From assembly GCA_022414725.1 (NCBI GenBank), contig CM039464.1, positions 47,114,343-47,178,342 on the forward strand: 64,000 nucleotides of DNA, read 5' to 3'. This DNA is from Microglena sp. YARC. Its lineage: Eukaryota; Chlorophyta; Chlorophyceae; Chlamydomonadales; Chlamydomonadaceae. The notes under the pieces were generated by a model. That model saw nothing but the letters and a program-made list of their open reading frames with translations. It was not told the origin of the DNA and did no database searches. Both the position numbers and the translations under genes were made by a program. Below, piece by piece: positions 24,106-38,136 of this stretch (position 1 is the stretch's first letter; each line of letters starts with the position of its first letter).

Positions 24106-25488
24106 TAGTACGGTTGCCCGTGTGGCCGGTGGCCACACCTGGTCTCACGAAGACCCCCCCACCCCTATCCCACCCCACCCCACCCCAATCATAGTACGAA
24201 GCCCGTTTGGCCTTTGGCCACACCTGTTTTGGGCTGGGTTGCAAAACGGTTTTCTCTGCAGTGCATGCAACTTAAAACATTGACGGACGCATATCCCTTG
24301 CGATGGTCTCCCTTATGCACCCACAAGCACACAAACACCACCGTACTCCTCCCCCCCCCCCTCCAGTTATCTCCACCCCCACCCCCACCCCCACCCAACC
24401 ATGTACCCTGCCCACAAACATACTCCCTTACTCTTCCTGACATATTTCCTGACTCCATCCCTTCCCCCACCCCAGCCATCCCACCAGCCCCACCCTATCC
24501 CCACTCTCATCCCTCCCTGCTACACGCACCCACCAGCACACACATACTCCATATCTGCCTCCCTCCACTTCAGCTGTGGGCTTTGCCATAGCTGAAAGGC
24601 AAACGGGACGAAGAGCATCGACAACGTTTGCGCATCATCCGACTCCGCTAAAAGCATCGGACCTGCTTCCCTGCCACCTCAGCTGTGATCGATAGTCGAC
24701 CCCACTGAAAAAGCTGAACCTGCGCAATCGCAACTGTACATAACTAAAGCTTCTTCTTAGTGAGCATGTATTCAGTTCGGCCGAAGAACAATCATGTTCA
24801 CCGCAACTGCTCCCGAAGGCAACTCGATCTGACACTTGGAAACATCGCTAGGTTCATCCATTCAACTTTGCCGCGAGATCGCTATAGCACAATGCACAGC
24901 GACGACATGTTTCTCGATGCAGTGGGTAGAAGTTGCTGTCAAGTTGCTGATTTGAGATGTTCGGTCAAGTTAGGGCGAGAATGCTCAGCGAGATTTTTCA
25001 TTCGGTAAACTTTGATGTGTGCTTGCTATGGCACAATGCGGAGCGACATGTTTCTCAATGCAGTGGGAAGAATTTGCATTCAAGTTTGTGACATGGGGTG
25101 GATGCGATTCGGACATTTCTGACAGGTCGGATGACTCACCACGTCACCTCCCGGTGTGCGCAGCGACAGTTCTCTTGACCCAAGGGAAAGGTCTTGCAGA
25201 GATGCAGGGGGAAAAGCTTGTAAGAAGACAAACTGTAGCGCTACCGAAATCAGGTGGATGAACTCAGGCGGGAAAAGGAGAAATCGGGCGGGATGCGCAA
25301 CAGGTAGAATACGCAGGAGGCGAAAGTTGCATAAGGCAGAATTCGCAGGAGGCCAATCAGGCAGAAATTGAAGCAGGAGGGATTAAAAGCGGGAATTGGC
25401 TGGGCGGGAATTGGCTGGGCGTGAAGTCGATTAAGTCGGTTACGCGATGACACCACGACTGCGACCACGACCACGACCGCCATGATTT

Positions 25489-25569
<81 letters not shown>

Positions 25570-28500
25570 TTATATGTATATATATATATATATATACGAT
25601 ATTGTCCTTGCTAACCCTGCTCATGACTGCTCTTTCTGCAGGATGGTTCTGTCAAGCTGAAAGTACTGTAGGTGCTTATCCCCCCCCCCCCCTCCCCCCC
25701 CACACACACCACACCACCACCACCACCACCGACACCACCACCACCACCATGCACCGCACCCACGCACCACACCACACAAAACCATGATCTTTCTGCAGGA
25801 TGGTACTGTCAAGCTGAAAGTGCTGCAGGTGTTGAGCGATACAGTCTCTCTGGCTGAGGTGGTGAGCAAAGGAAGCCACGCCATTACATCACACGCTCTG
25901 GTGGGCTTCCCAGATAAGCGGCTCCGTATCCCTCTCCTATCCGAGATAACTAAGAGGGACATTGCCTTTGTGGCCAAGCATGGATGCGTAGATTTCGTCA
26001 CTATGCCTTTCATTAGGTCAGTACACCTCCGTAGATTTCGTCACTACCCAACTCCCCACACCACTCCCCACTACTCATACTACCCAACTTCCCACACCAC
26101 TCCCCACACCCTCCCCCCTCCCCATACTACCCAACTCTCCACACCACTCCGCATACCACTCTCCCATATTCATACTACCCAAAAAACCACACCACTCCGC
26201 ATACTACCCCCCTCCCACACCCTCCCCCCTTTCCCCTCCCCATACTTCCCCACTCCCCAAACCACTCCCCACCCCCCTCCCCACAACCCTCCCCCCTCCC
26301 ATACTACCGACTCCCCAACCACTCCCCTCACCACTCCCCACTCCCCACACCCTTTCCCCTCCCCATAGGACCCTACTCCCACACACCACTCTCCATACTA
26401 CCCCACTCCCCACACCAATCCCCATACTACCCAACTACTTACACCTCTCCCCCATACTACCCCATTCCCCACACCACTCCCGTACTACCAACTCCCCACA
26501 CCACTCCCCACACCACTCCCCACACCACTCCCCATACTACCCCACTCCCCACACCACTCCCTATACTACCCAACTCCCCACACCGCTCCCCACACTCCTC
26601 CCCCCTCCCATACTACCAACTCCCCACACCAATCCCACACCAATCCCCATACTACACCACTCCCCACACCACTCCCCCATCCCCATACTACCCAACTCCC
26701 TACGCCACTCCCAATACCCCCCCCATACTCCCCCACTCCCCACACCCCTCCCCCTCCCCATACTACTCCACTTCCCACACAACTCCCCACACAACTCTCT
26801 TTACTACCCCACTCTCACCACCATTCCACCCCATTCCATTCATTAGGTCAGCCGCCAACGTACAAGATGTACGTTAGGCACTGGATTCAGTAGGCTGTTC
26901 CATCCCATCCCATCACATCACATCACATCACATCACATCACATCACATCACATCACATCACATCACATCCCACCCCATCCCATCCCATCCCATCCCATCC
27001 ACCCCACCCCACCCACCCATCCCATCCCATCCATCCCATCCCATCCCATCCCATCCCATCCCATTCATTAGGTCAGCCGCAGACGTGCAAGATGTGCGGA
27101 AGGCACTGGATTCAGCTGGTGGCTATGGTCCCCACATTCAAGTATATGCTCAGATTGACAGCCGACATGGGCTGGTTAATTTTGACGAGATTCTGGAGGT
27201 TGCTGACGGTATCGTGATCTCTAGGGCACGTCTGGGCATGAGCTTAGCTGCTGAAAAGGTGCTGCATGCCTTTGTGGCATGATTTTGTGTGTGTGTGTGT
27301 GTTTTTGTTTGGTTTTTGTTTGTTTACTTTTTTTTGTTTGACAAGATTCTGGGCGTTGCTGACGGTATCGTGGTCTCTAGGGTGCGTCTGGGCCTACCTG
27401 CTGAAAAGGTGCTGCATGCATTTGTGGCGTGATTTTGTGTGTGTGTTTTGTTGTTTGTTTGTTTGCTTTTTTTGTTTGACAAGATCCTGGGCGTTGCTGA
27501 CGGTGTGTTGAATTTTAGGGTGCGTGTGGGCTTACCTGCTGAAAAGGTGCTGCTTGCATTTGTGGCGTGTTTTTGTGTGTGTGTGTGTGTTTGTTTGGTT
27601 GTTTGTCTGTTTGACAAGATTCTGGGCGTTGCTGACAGTATTTTGATCTCTAGGGCGCGTCAGGGCTTACATGCTGAAAAGGTGCTGCATGCATTGTGGC
27701 GTAATTTCGTGTGTGTGTGTGTGTGTTTGTTTGTTTGTTTGTCTGCTTGTTGTTTTGTTTGCTTTTTGTTTGTTTGACAAGATTCTGGGCGTTGTTGTTG
27801 CTGCCAGCATCGTGATCTATAGGGCGCGTCTGGGCATGAGCTAAGCTGCTGAAAAGGTGCTGCATGCATTTGTGGCGTTTTTGTCTTGCTTTCATTTTTT
27901 TGATTTTTGTTGGTTGGGCAAGATTCTGGACGTCGCTGACAGTATCGTGGTCTCTAGGGCGCGTCTGGGCATGAGCTTAGCTGCTGAAAAGGTGCTGCAT
28001 GCGTTTGTGGCGTGATTTTGTGTGTGTTTATTTGTTTCTTTGTTTGCTTGCATGTGTGTTTGCTTTTTTCTTTGTTTGTTTTTTGTTTGTCAGTTGGCCG
28101 TACAGTCCAGGGGGTAGCCCATAAGATTAGATTAAAGGTACTTGTCCATCCACAAATAATCCAGGTAATTATAGATATGAGAGAGAATTATATTATCTCA
28201 AATAATCCAGACAATTATAGATATGATAGGTCTTTATGTTATCTCGAATAATCCAGATAATTATAGATTTGATAGAGTATTATATTATCTCAAATAATCC
28301 AGACAATTATAGATATGATAGATCTTTATATTCTCTCAAATAATCCAGACAATTATAGTCTACCTGGAGGGACTCTTTATTTAGGGCTATAGGGAATTCC
28401 TGCAGAAGTTTTTCATTTTTTGTATGATGATGCAGGAGGAGCCCAGCCCTCCAAAATGTCAGTACGGCCGATCGACTCTTTGGGAATGGGGCTGTAGTGG

Positions 28501-31500
28501 CATGTATTGTGGCGATATTTTGTGTTACTTTTCTGGTTATTCTGAGCACCTAATTTAGGGGGGGGGGGGGAGGGGGGGGAGGAGTCCAGGGTTTAGGAGG
28601 GTTTGGGAGTGATTTCTTTTTCTTTTTTTTCTTGAAGCCTGACACGTCATCCAACAGTCGCGTAACTAACTCGCTTCGGTCAGCTCCATCGTTGCCACCT
28701 TTCGTTCCGTTGCCGACACACTCCGCCAATTTTCCTCGTCGCTTGCAACGCTGCATAGGACTTTTTCCTGTTGCCCTCCTGTACTCCAAAGGTGCCCTCG
28801 TCATAACAGAGTCGGGGGATTTCCGAATAGCATGCACAAAGAAGAAATAAACAGAAAAAACAAATGTATGAAAGGATTTTCATTCCAGGTGGTGGGTCTC
28901 CAACACCAAAGCAGCGGCACATAAGCTAACCACGACTTCAGTCAAGTTCATTATTGAATATTGAAAATTGGTATGCCATGCCACAGGCGTGAGATAAAGG
29001 GAACCCTCCTGTTTGCATGCATGTGTACATACTTGAGAATAGCTTCCATGTTGGGTTTATTTGGTTTCACAGACCCTCTAGGCCTGAGCTTGGACTACCG
29101 TGCTACATCACGGAGCCCTTCCTATACGGTTGGGCAAGTCCCTTTTGCCTATTTGGCCTACCCCTGGACTGAAACATACATACATACATTCGGAGGGAAA
29201 TTCTCTACCTCTTCCAAATTCATTATCCAAATTCCAGATTCAATTATACCTGCCCTGAAACAGGGTAAAGCATGCTAGCTGGTGGTGGTTGGAATTTCAA
29301 ATTGCAAAATTATGGTTCAAATTTCAAATTCCAAACTAATGGTACAAATTTCAAATTACAAACTAATCGTACAAATTTCAAATTTCAACTAATGGTACAA
29401 TTTCAATTCCAAACTAATCGTACAAATTTCAAATTCCCAACAGGTAGGACAAAATCCAAACTGATGGTTATCATTTCAAATTCAAATTTAAAATTCAAAC
29501 TTTCGAAATTCAAATTTTCAAAGTTCACAAACTGATGGCACTTGCAGGTTGCCCTGGCTCAGAAATACATGATAGCTAAGGCCAACATTGCTGGGCGGCC
29601 TATCATCGTAGCAGCCCATCTGCTGGACTCCATGGTGGACAACCCCATCCCCACCAGGGCCGAGTTGACAGATGTGGCCAACGCGCTGTATGATGGCGTG
29701 GATGCAATCATGCTCCGCTATGAGACCAGCTGTGGCCTGTACCCCACCAAGGCCGTGTTGACAGCTAGCGGCCATTCTCAAGGAATGCCCAGGTGGGCAT
29801 TGATCACTATGCCATTACACGCCAAAGCCAAACCATGCCAGCCCAACCCACGTCACACCAACCACCCAACCCAACCCAAACCCAACCAACCCAACCCAAC
29901 CCAACCCAACCCAAACCCAACCCAACCAACCAACCCTACCTACCCAACCAAACCAACCAAACCCATCCCATCCATCCCATCCCATCCCATCCCATCCAAC
30001 CCAACCCAACCAATCCACGTCACGTCACACCAACCCAACCAACCCAATCCAGCCCAACCTAACCCAGGTGTGCAATGATCACTACGCCCAGTACAACCAC
30101 TTGCGAACCACACACCCATGTCACCTCGCCTAAAGCATGTTTTCCCCTCCCCCCCCCCCTCCCCCCCCCTCCACACCACACATACACACCTAACCCCCCC
30201 ACACACACCCCAAACCAAACCAAGCCAATCCAAAACCACCAAACCAAACCAAACCAAACCAAACCAAACATACCATACCAAACCAAACCAAACCAAACCA
30301 AACCAAAACCAAACCAAACCAAACCAACCCATCCCCAACCCATCCCAACCCATCCCAACCCAACCCAACCCAACCCAACCTAACCCCAACCCAACCCAAC
30401 CCAACCCCAGGTGGGCATTGATCACTGCGCCCAGTACAACTACCTACGTAACTACACACCCAAGCCCATGGCCTAGGCCTGTTTCTCATTCCCCCCCCCC
30501 CCCCCCCCCCCCACCCATTACCTCTCCCCCAATATCCCCCCCCACACCCCAACCCCACCCCCACCCCCAACCACCCAACCCAAAACCAACCCAACCAACC
30601 CAACCCAACCAACCCATCCCAACCCAACCATCCCAACCCAACCCAACCCATCCCTCCCATCCCATCCAACCCAACCTAACCCAGGTGAGCATTGATCACT
30701 GTGCCCAGTACAACTACCTACGTAACTACACACCCAAGCCGATGGCCTAGGCCTGTTTCTCATTCCCCCCACCCACCCATTACCTCTCCCCCAATATCCC
30801 CCCACACCCCCCCCACACCCACACCACCCGACCCAACCCAGATAGTGGCATTGATCACTACGCCCAGTACAAAACACCTGCGTAAACTACATACCCAAGC
30901 CCATGGCCTAGGCCTGTTTCTCATTCCCCCCCCCCACCCCCACCCATTACCTACCCCAATATTCCCCCCCACACACCACACCCCCAACCCAACCCAACCC
31001 AACCCAACCCAACCCAACCCACCCAACCCAACCCATCCCAACCATCAACATCCCAACCCAACCAACCCAACCCAGGTGGGCATTGATCACTACGCCCAGT
31101 ACAACCACCTACGTAACTACACACCCAAGCCCATGGCCACCCTTGAGTCTGTCTCCTGTGCGGCAGTGAAAGCGGCCATCGACATGTCAGCCCAGCTCAT
31201 ATGCATCGTCACCAACTCCCTCACCCCTGTCCGGGCGGTGTCCAAGTACCGCCCCCCCCAATCCATCGTGGTTGCTACCACCAACCCAATGGTAGCCAAG
31301 CAATGTAATGTGCACTACGGCGCTGTCCCCTTCCTCATCCCAGCTGAATCCCAGGCGCCCGTATGGGGAGTGATCAAGATCAAGGACATGGTGGTGGAGT
31401 TCGCACGTGCCAACGGTCTCGCGGAGTTTGTGGCGGGCGACGAGCAGAGCGACCAGCTTATTCTGATGAGTGGTCCGCACGAGGCCTTGTTCATCACCGA

Positions 31501-31573
31501 GGCGGAGCTTTCCCAGGTGATGGGGGGCAGGGGGGGGCCAGGATGTTGTGTGTGTTTTTTGTGTGCTGTGTGT

Positions 31574-31620
<47 letters not shown>

Positions 31621-31678
31621 GGTTGTGAGGGGGCTGTGAGAGAGTGTGTGTGTGAGAGAGAGAGGGTTGTGAGAGGGC

Positions 31679-31747
<69 letters not shown>

Positions 31748-33235
31748 TGTGAGGGGGCTGTGAGATAGTGTGTGTGTGAGAGAGAGAGGGTTGTGAGAGG
31801 GCTGTGAGAGAGAGTGTGTGTGAGAGAGAGAGAGTTTGCGGCAGGCGATGAGCAGAGCGACCAGCTCATTCTAATGAGCAGTCCGCACGAGGCCTTGTTC
31901 ATTACTGAGGCGGAGCTCTCCCAGGTGATGGGGGTCAGGGGGTGCATGATGTTTTGTGTTTTTTTTGTCGTGAGCCATCCACTTATCTAAATTGCAATCT
32001 GCACCTATCAGCTCATCAGAGCTTTTTCGTTTTACCCCCTCCTGATGTCATGGTTGGGCAAGTCCTTTTGGCCTATTTGGCTACCTGTAGACTACAACAA
32101 CATACGCACAACTTAATGGCCCAGGTACCATTAGTACTGACAAAAGCCATTCATTCATCTAAATTTAGCCTATAAGGCTAGCTTTTAGACTATTTGGCTA
32201 CCCCTGGACTGTAACAACATACACTTAATTACATCTTCACCTATCTTGGCCCAGGGCGAGTTTGACACCGTGGTCGTCGGCGCAGGTGAAGAGGCAACTA
32301 GACAGAACTAACAAAAGGCATTCATGCATATAAATTACCATCTGCCCACCACCACCACCGCCACCACCACCACCACCACCACTACCACGCCATCACACCT
32401 GTTCCCATGCAAAGCCACAATCACCACCCGCATCCCCCATGGCCCGGGTCGAGTTTGCCTGGGTGGTAGGCGGCGGAGGTGACGAGGCGTCGGACATCGT
32501 ATCTCGTTCTAGCTATGTGGGTGAAGCGACTATCGCTTATAGGTCAACCAAGGCCGGCCTGGACTTGATTTACAAACCTAAAAAATTGCAATATGCAACT
32601 GTCTTGGCGCAGGTCGAGTTCGTCACCGTGGTTGTCGGCGGAGGTGAAGAGGCGTCTGACATCATTCCACATTCTAGCTACGTGGGTGAAGACACCATAG
32701 CTTACATGTCAACCAAGGCCGGCCTGGTCTTGCTTTACAAACCTATGTACATTACAATTTGCACCTGTCTTGGCGCAGGTCGAGTTCAACTCCGTGGTTG
32801 TCGGCGGAGGTGAAGAGGCGTCTGACATCATTCCACATTCTAGCTACGTGGGTGAAGACACCATCGCCTATAGGTCAACCAAGGTCGGCCTGGACTTGAT
32901 TTACAAACCTATATACATTACGATATGCACCCGTCTTGGCGCAGGTCGAGTTTGTCACCGTGGTTGTAGGGGGAGGTGAAGAGGCGTCTGACATCATTGC
33001 ACATTCTAGCTACGTGGGTGAAGACACCATCGCGCATATAGGTCAACCAAGGTCGGCCTGGACTTTAATTTGCGAAGCCTATCGACTCTCCAGGTTCGTT
33101 CGCGTGAGGGTGATGCTCATCAGCCCCCCCCCCCCCCCCCCCCTCCCCCCCACCCCACACACACACACTACCCCCCCCACACACACACCACGCACACACA
33201 CACAAGCTTCAAGCGTGAGGGTGATGCTCATCAGC

Positions 33236-33286
<51 letters not shown>

Positions 33287-33342
33287 CCACGTCACGCACA
33301 CACAACACAAGCTTCAAGCGTGAGGGTGATGCTCATCAGCCC

Positions 33343-33373
<31 letters not shown>

Positions 33374-33461
33374 GACCACCCCCACCCCCACCCCGCACCA
33401 CGCACACACACACACAAGCTTCAAGCTTGAGGGTGATGCTCATCAGCCCCCTCCCCCCCCC

Positions 33462-33492
<31 letters not shown>

Positions 33493-36400
33493 ACACACTT
33501 CCCCCCCCCCCCACACACACACACCACGCACACACACACAAGATTCAAGCGTGAGGGTTGAGTATTAAGTGCCTGCACTTGATTTGAAAACCTATCGACT
33601 ATCCCAGGTTTGTTCGCGTTGAGGTTTGGGCATTGAGGTTTGGTCGCTGGCTGGAGCTATGTAACCTAGTCCAAGTCCAAGAGGGTTGGGCATTTACTGC
33701 CTGGACTTAATTTGCGAGCCTATCCACTCTCCCAGGTTTGTTCGCGATGAGGTTTGGGCATTAAGTGCCTGTACTTGATTTGCGAGCCTATCCACTCTCC
33801 CAGGTTTGTTTGCGATGAGGTTTGGGCATTAAGTGCCTGTACTTGATTTGCGAGCCTATCCACTCTCCCAGGTTTGTTCGCGATGAGGTTTGGGCATTAA
33901 GTGCCTGGACTTGATTTGCGAGCCTATCCACTCTCCCAGGTTTGTTCGCGATGAGGTTTGGGCATTAAGTGCCTGTACTTGATTTGCGAGCCTATCCACT
34001 CTCCCAGGTTTGTTTGCGATGAGGTTTGGGCATTAAGTGCCTGTACTTGATTTGCGAGCCTATCCTCTCCCCCAGGTTTGATCGCGATGAGGTTTGGGCA
34101 TTAAGTGCCTGTACTTGATTTGCGAGCCTATCCTCTCCCCCAGGTTTGTTCGCGATGAGGTTTTTTGGGCATTAAGTGCTGTGTACTTGATTTTGCGAGC
34201 CTATCCTCTCCCCCAGGTTTTGTTCGCGATGAGTTTGGGCATTAAGTGCCTGTACTTGATTTGCGAGCCTATCCTCTCCCCCAGGTTTGTTCGCGATGAG
34301 GTTTGGGCATTAAGTGCCTGTACTTGATTTGCGAGCCTATCCTCTCCCCCAGGTTTGTTCGCGATGAGGTTTGGGCATTAAGTGCCTGTACTTGATTTGC
34401 GAGCCTATCCTCTCCCCCAGGTTTGTTCGCGATGAGGTTTGGGCATTAAGTGCATGTACTTGATTTGCGATCCTATCCTCTCCCCCAGGTTTGTTCGCGA
34501 TGAGGTTTGGGCATTAAGTGCCTGTACTTGATTTGCGAGCCTATCCTCTCCCCCAGGTTTGTTCGCGATGAGGTTTGGGCATTAAGTGCCTGTACTTGAT
34601 TTGCGAGCCTATCCTCTCCCCCAGGTTTGTTCTCTTTTAGGATCGGCATTATATAATTAAACATAAACTTGCGCCATGGATCAGGAGGAAGGACGGCAGG
34701 AGGTGTGTGTGGTGTGTGTGTATGGGGGGGGGGGGGGGGAGGGGGGGATCTAGAGCAGGAGGGTAGCAAGAGGTCAGGGAGAGAATAGAGGTCAGAGAGG
34801 GCAAAGGCATGAGGGGTAGGAGGTCAAGAAGAGTTTTTAATATTGAGCATTACAGGGCATTATAGCAACTAGCATTTGAGCCCGTCGTCTGACTGGAAGA
34901 CCCCGTGGCACCTGGGCAACAGGTCAGAAAGATATGAAACCAAAAGCCCAACTGCCTAAGCCAAAAGCGGCTAAACCCGCGACAGACAAGGCGCTATTAT
35001 ATATAGAATTCAGCGGATCATTTGGAAATCAAGGTTGACAGGTCGTAGGTTGTACCTCAACTTTTCAGGCCAAATTTGAGAGAATTCTCCCAGAAATCTC
35101 AGTATCCTCGGAATTTCAGGGCAAAATTACGACATTTCTCCCAGAATTCTTTGAATTCTCAGAATTCCAGCCCAAATTTACAACAAATCTGCCAGAATTC
35201 TTAGAAATCTCGGAATTGCAGGCCAAATTTACGACAGTTCTACCAGAATTCTTAGAATTCTTGGCATTTCAGGTCAAATTTACGATAATTCTACAAGAAT
35301 TCTTAGAAATTTAGGAATTTCATGCCAAATTTACGACATTTCTACCAGAATTCTTTGAATTCTCGGAAATTCAGGCCACATTTGAGGTACAAACGACGAA
35401 CTACAAATTGTTTCGGAAAATGGAACCCTTGGCCCATTGCGTTTGCTTGCACTGGGGCCAACCACCAACATAAAGTCGTAATATCCCATCCAATCTCCAG
35501 GAAGACCAAACTGTTCTGCACCATGGCCCCTTCATGCTGGAGTTTGCTTGCACTGGGGCCAAATCAAGTTGGAGTTAGCTTGCACTTGACCCAAATCAAC
35601 TTAGAGTTAGCTTGCACTAGGGCCAAATCAAGCTGGAGTTAGCTTGCACTAGACCCAAATCAACTTGGAGTTAGCTTGCACTAGGGCCAAATAAAGCTGG
35701 AGTTAGCTTGCACTAGACCCAAGTCCGGCTTGAGTAATCTTTAAAGTAAAACTCGACTTACCCAAGCAAAGCAATATTTATTTGAATTTACTATTTTATT
35801 CTTCTGGCAAACAATTCAACCACTAATGTAAAGTCATGATATCCTATCCATTCTCCAGGAAGACCAAATTGTTCTGCACTATGGGCCCTTCATGCTGGAG
35901 TTTGCTTGCACTGGGGCCAACCACCAATGTAAAGTCATTATATCCCATCCAATCTCCAACGCTGTGGTGTCCTCAACATCACGTCCTGTGAGTAACTGTA
36001 TTACACGGATGTAACAATTTCAATTTCAATTTCCAATCTCCAGGAAGACCAAACTGTTCTGCACTATGGGCCCTGCATGCTGGAGTGAAGAGGGCATTGC
36101 TAAGCTGTTAGAGGCTGGCATGAATGTCGCCCGCTTCAATTTCTCCCATGGGGATCACGCCTCCCACCAGGAGGTGCTAGATAGGCTGCGCAAGGTTGGT
36201 TGGGGAGTGGTTGAGATTGTTTGGGAGGAAGTGAGGTTGTTGGAGAGGGGTTGAGTGCCTGGGTGAGGAGGGCATTGCTAAGCTGTTAGATGCTGGCATT
36301 AATGTCGCTCGCTTCAAATTTTTCCATGGGGATCACGCCTCCCACCAGGAGGTGCTAGATAGGCTGCGCAAGGTGCGTTGGTGGGTTGGGGAGTGGTTGA

Positions 36401-38089
36401 GATTGTTTGGGAGGGGTTGCGTTTGTTGGGGAGGGATTGAGTGGCTGGGTGAGGAGGGCATTGCCAAGCTGTTAGAGGCTGGCATGAATATCGCTTGCTT
36501 CAACCTCTCCCTCGGGGATCACGCCTCCCACCAGGAGGTGCTAGATAGGCTGCGCAAGGTGGGTTGGTGGGTTGGGGAGTGGTTGAGATTGTTTGGCAGG
36601 GGTTGCGGTTGTTGGGGAGGGGTTGAGAGCCTGGGTGAGGAGGGCATTGCTAAGCTGTTAGATGCTGGCATGAATGTCGCTCCCTTCAACTTCTCCCATG
36701 GGGATCACGCCTCCCACCAGAAGGTGCTAGATAAGCTGTGCAAGGTGGGTTGGGGAGTGGTTGAGATTGTTTGGAAGGGGTTGCGGTTGTTGGGGAGGGG
36801 TTGAGTGCCTGAGTGAGGAGGGCATTGCTAAGCTGTTAGATGCTGGCATGAATGTCGCTCCCTTCAACTTCTCCCATGGGGATCACGCCTCCCATCAGGA
36901 GGTGCTAGATAGGCTGCGCAAGGTGGGTCGGTGCGTTGGGGAGTGGTTGAGCGTCATTGTTAATGTGGTGGGGTGGGGAGTGGCTTGGCTTGATCGGTGG
37001 GTTGGTGGGTTGGGTAGTGGTTGAGCTCATTGTTGATATGGTGGGGTGGGGAGTGGCTGTGCTTGATCGGTGGGTTGGTGGGTTGGGGAGTGGTTGGGCG
37101 TCATTGTTGATGTGGTGGGGTGGGGAGCAGTTGAGATTTTTTGTTGAGGTGGTTGGTTGGGGGGATTCAATTTCTCCCATGGGGATCACTCTGCCCACCA
37201 GGAGGTGCTAGATAGGCTGCGCAAGGTGGGTTGGAGAGTGCCTGAGCTTGACTGCTGGGTTGGGGAGTGGCTTGGCTTGATCGGTGGGTTGGTGGGTTGG
37301 GGAGTGCCTGAGCTTGACTGCTGGGTTGGTGGGTTGGGGAGTGGCATGGCTTGATCGGTGGGTTGGTGGGTTGGGGAGTGGCATGGCTTGATCGGTGGGT
37401 TGGTGGGTTGGGGAGTGGTTGATACTGTTGGAGAGGGGGCAAGGTTGTTTGTTGAGGTTATGGGTGAAGCACCGGTCACCCAGGCATGTGTGTACGCTCG
37501 AATCACACACCCTGACCCTCACCCTAGCATCCATCTCCCTGACCTTTACACTTACCCTCACCCACCCACCCACCTCCCAAAACACAATCCACTTCCTCCA
37601 ACCCCATCCCACAAACCACAAACACACACCTCCCTCCCTCCCCCCCCCCCCACAGCACACACACACACACACAATTCCCCGTGCAGGTGGTTGCTGAGAA
37701 AAAAGAGTACCACCCACCCACACCACCACCACCACCTCCCCCCACCACACACACACACACGCACAACCCCTCGTTCAGGTGGCTGCTGAGAAAAAAGAGT
37801 ACCCCCCCCACCCCACCCACCCCCCCCCCCACACACACACGCACAACCCCCCCGTGCAGGTGGCTGCTGAGAAAAAAGAGCACCCCCACCGCCACCACCA
37901 CCACCACCACTACCTCCCCCCAAACCACACACACCACACACACAACCAGGTGGCTGCTGAGAAAAAGCCCACGTAGCAGTGCTTGCTAGACACCAAAGGC
38001 CCAGAGGTGCGCACCGCCATGCTGCGTGACCACCAGCCCATTGAGCTGGGGGCTGGCCAGGAGTCGACTGTTTTGCTGCTGGGGAGAAG

Positions 38090-38136
<47 letters not shown>

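Noticed and set aside
37952..38090. Longer exon Q copy (TTGCTAGACACCAAAGGCCCAG) considered as the real exon
   Set aside because: It carries an in-frame stop/frameshift (CACGTAGCAGTGCTTGCTAG) and no donor; the copy at 38857 is intact.
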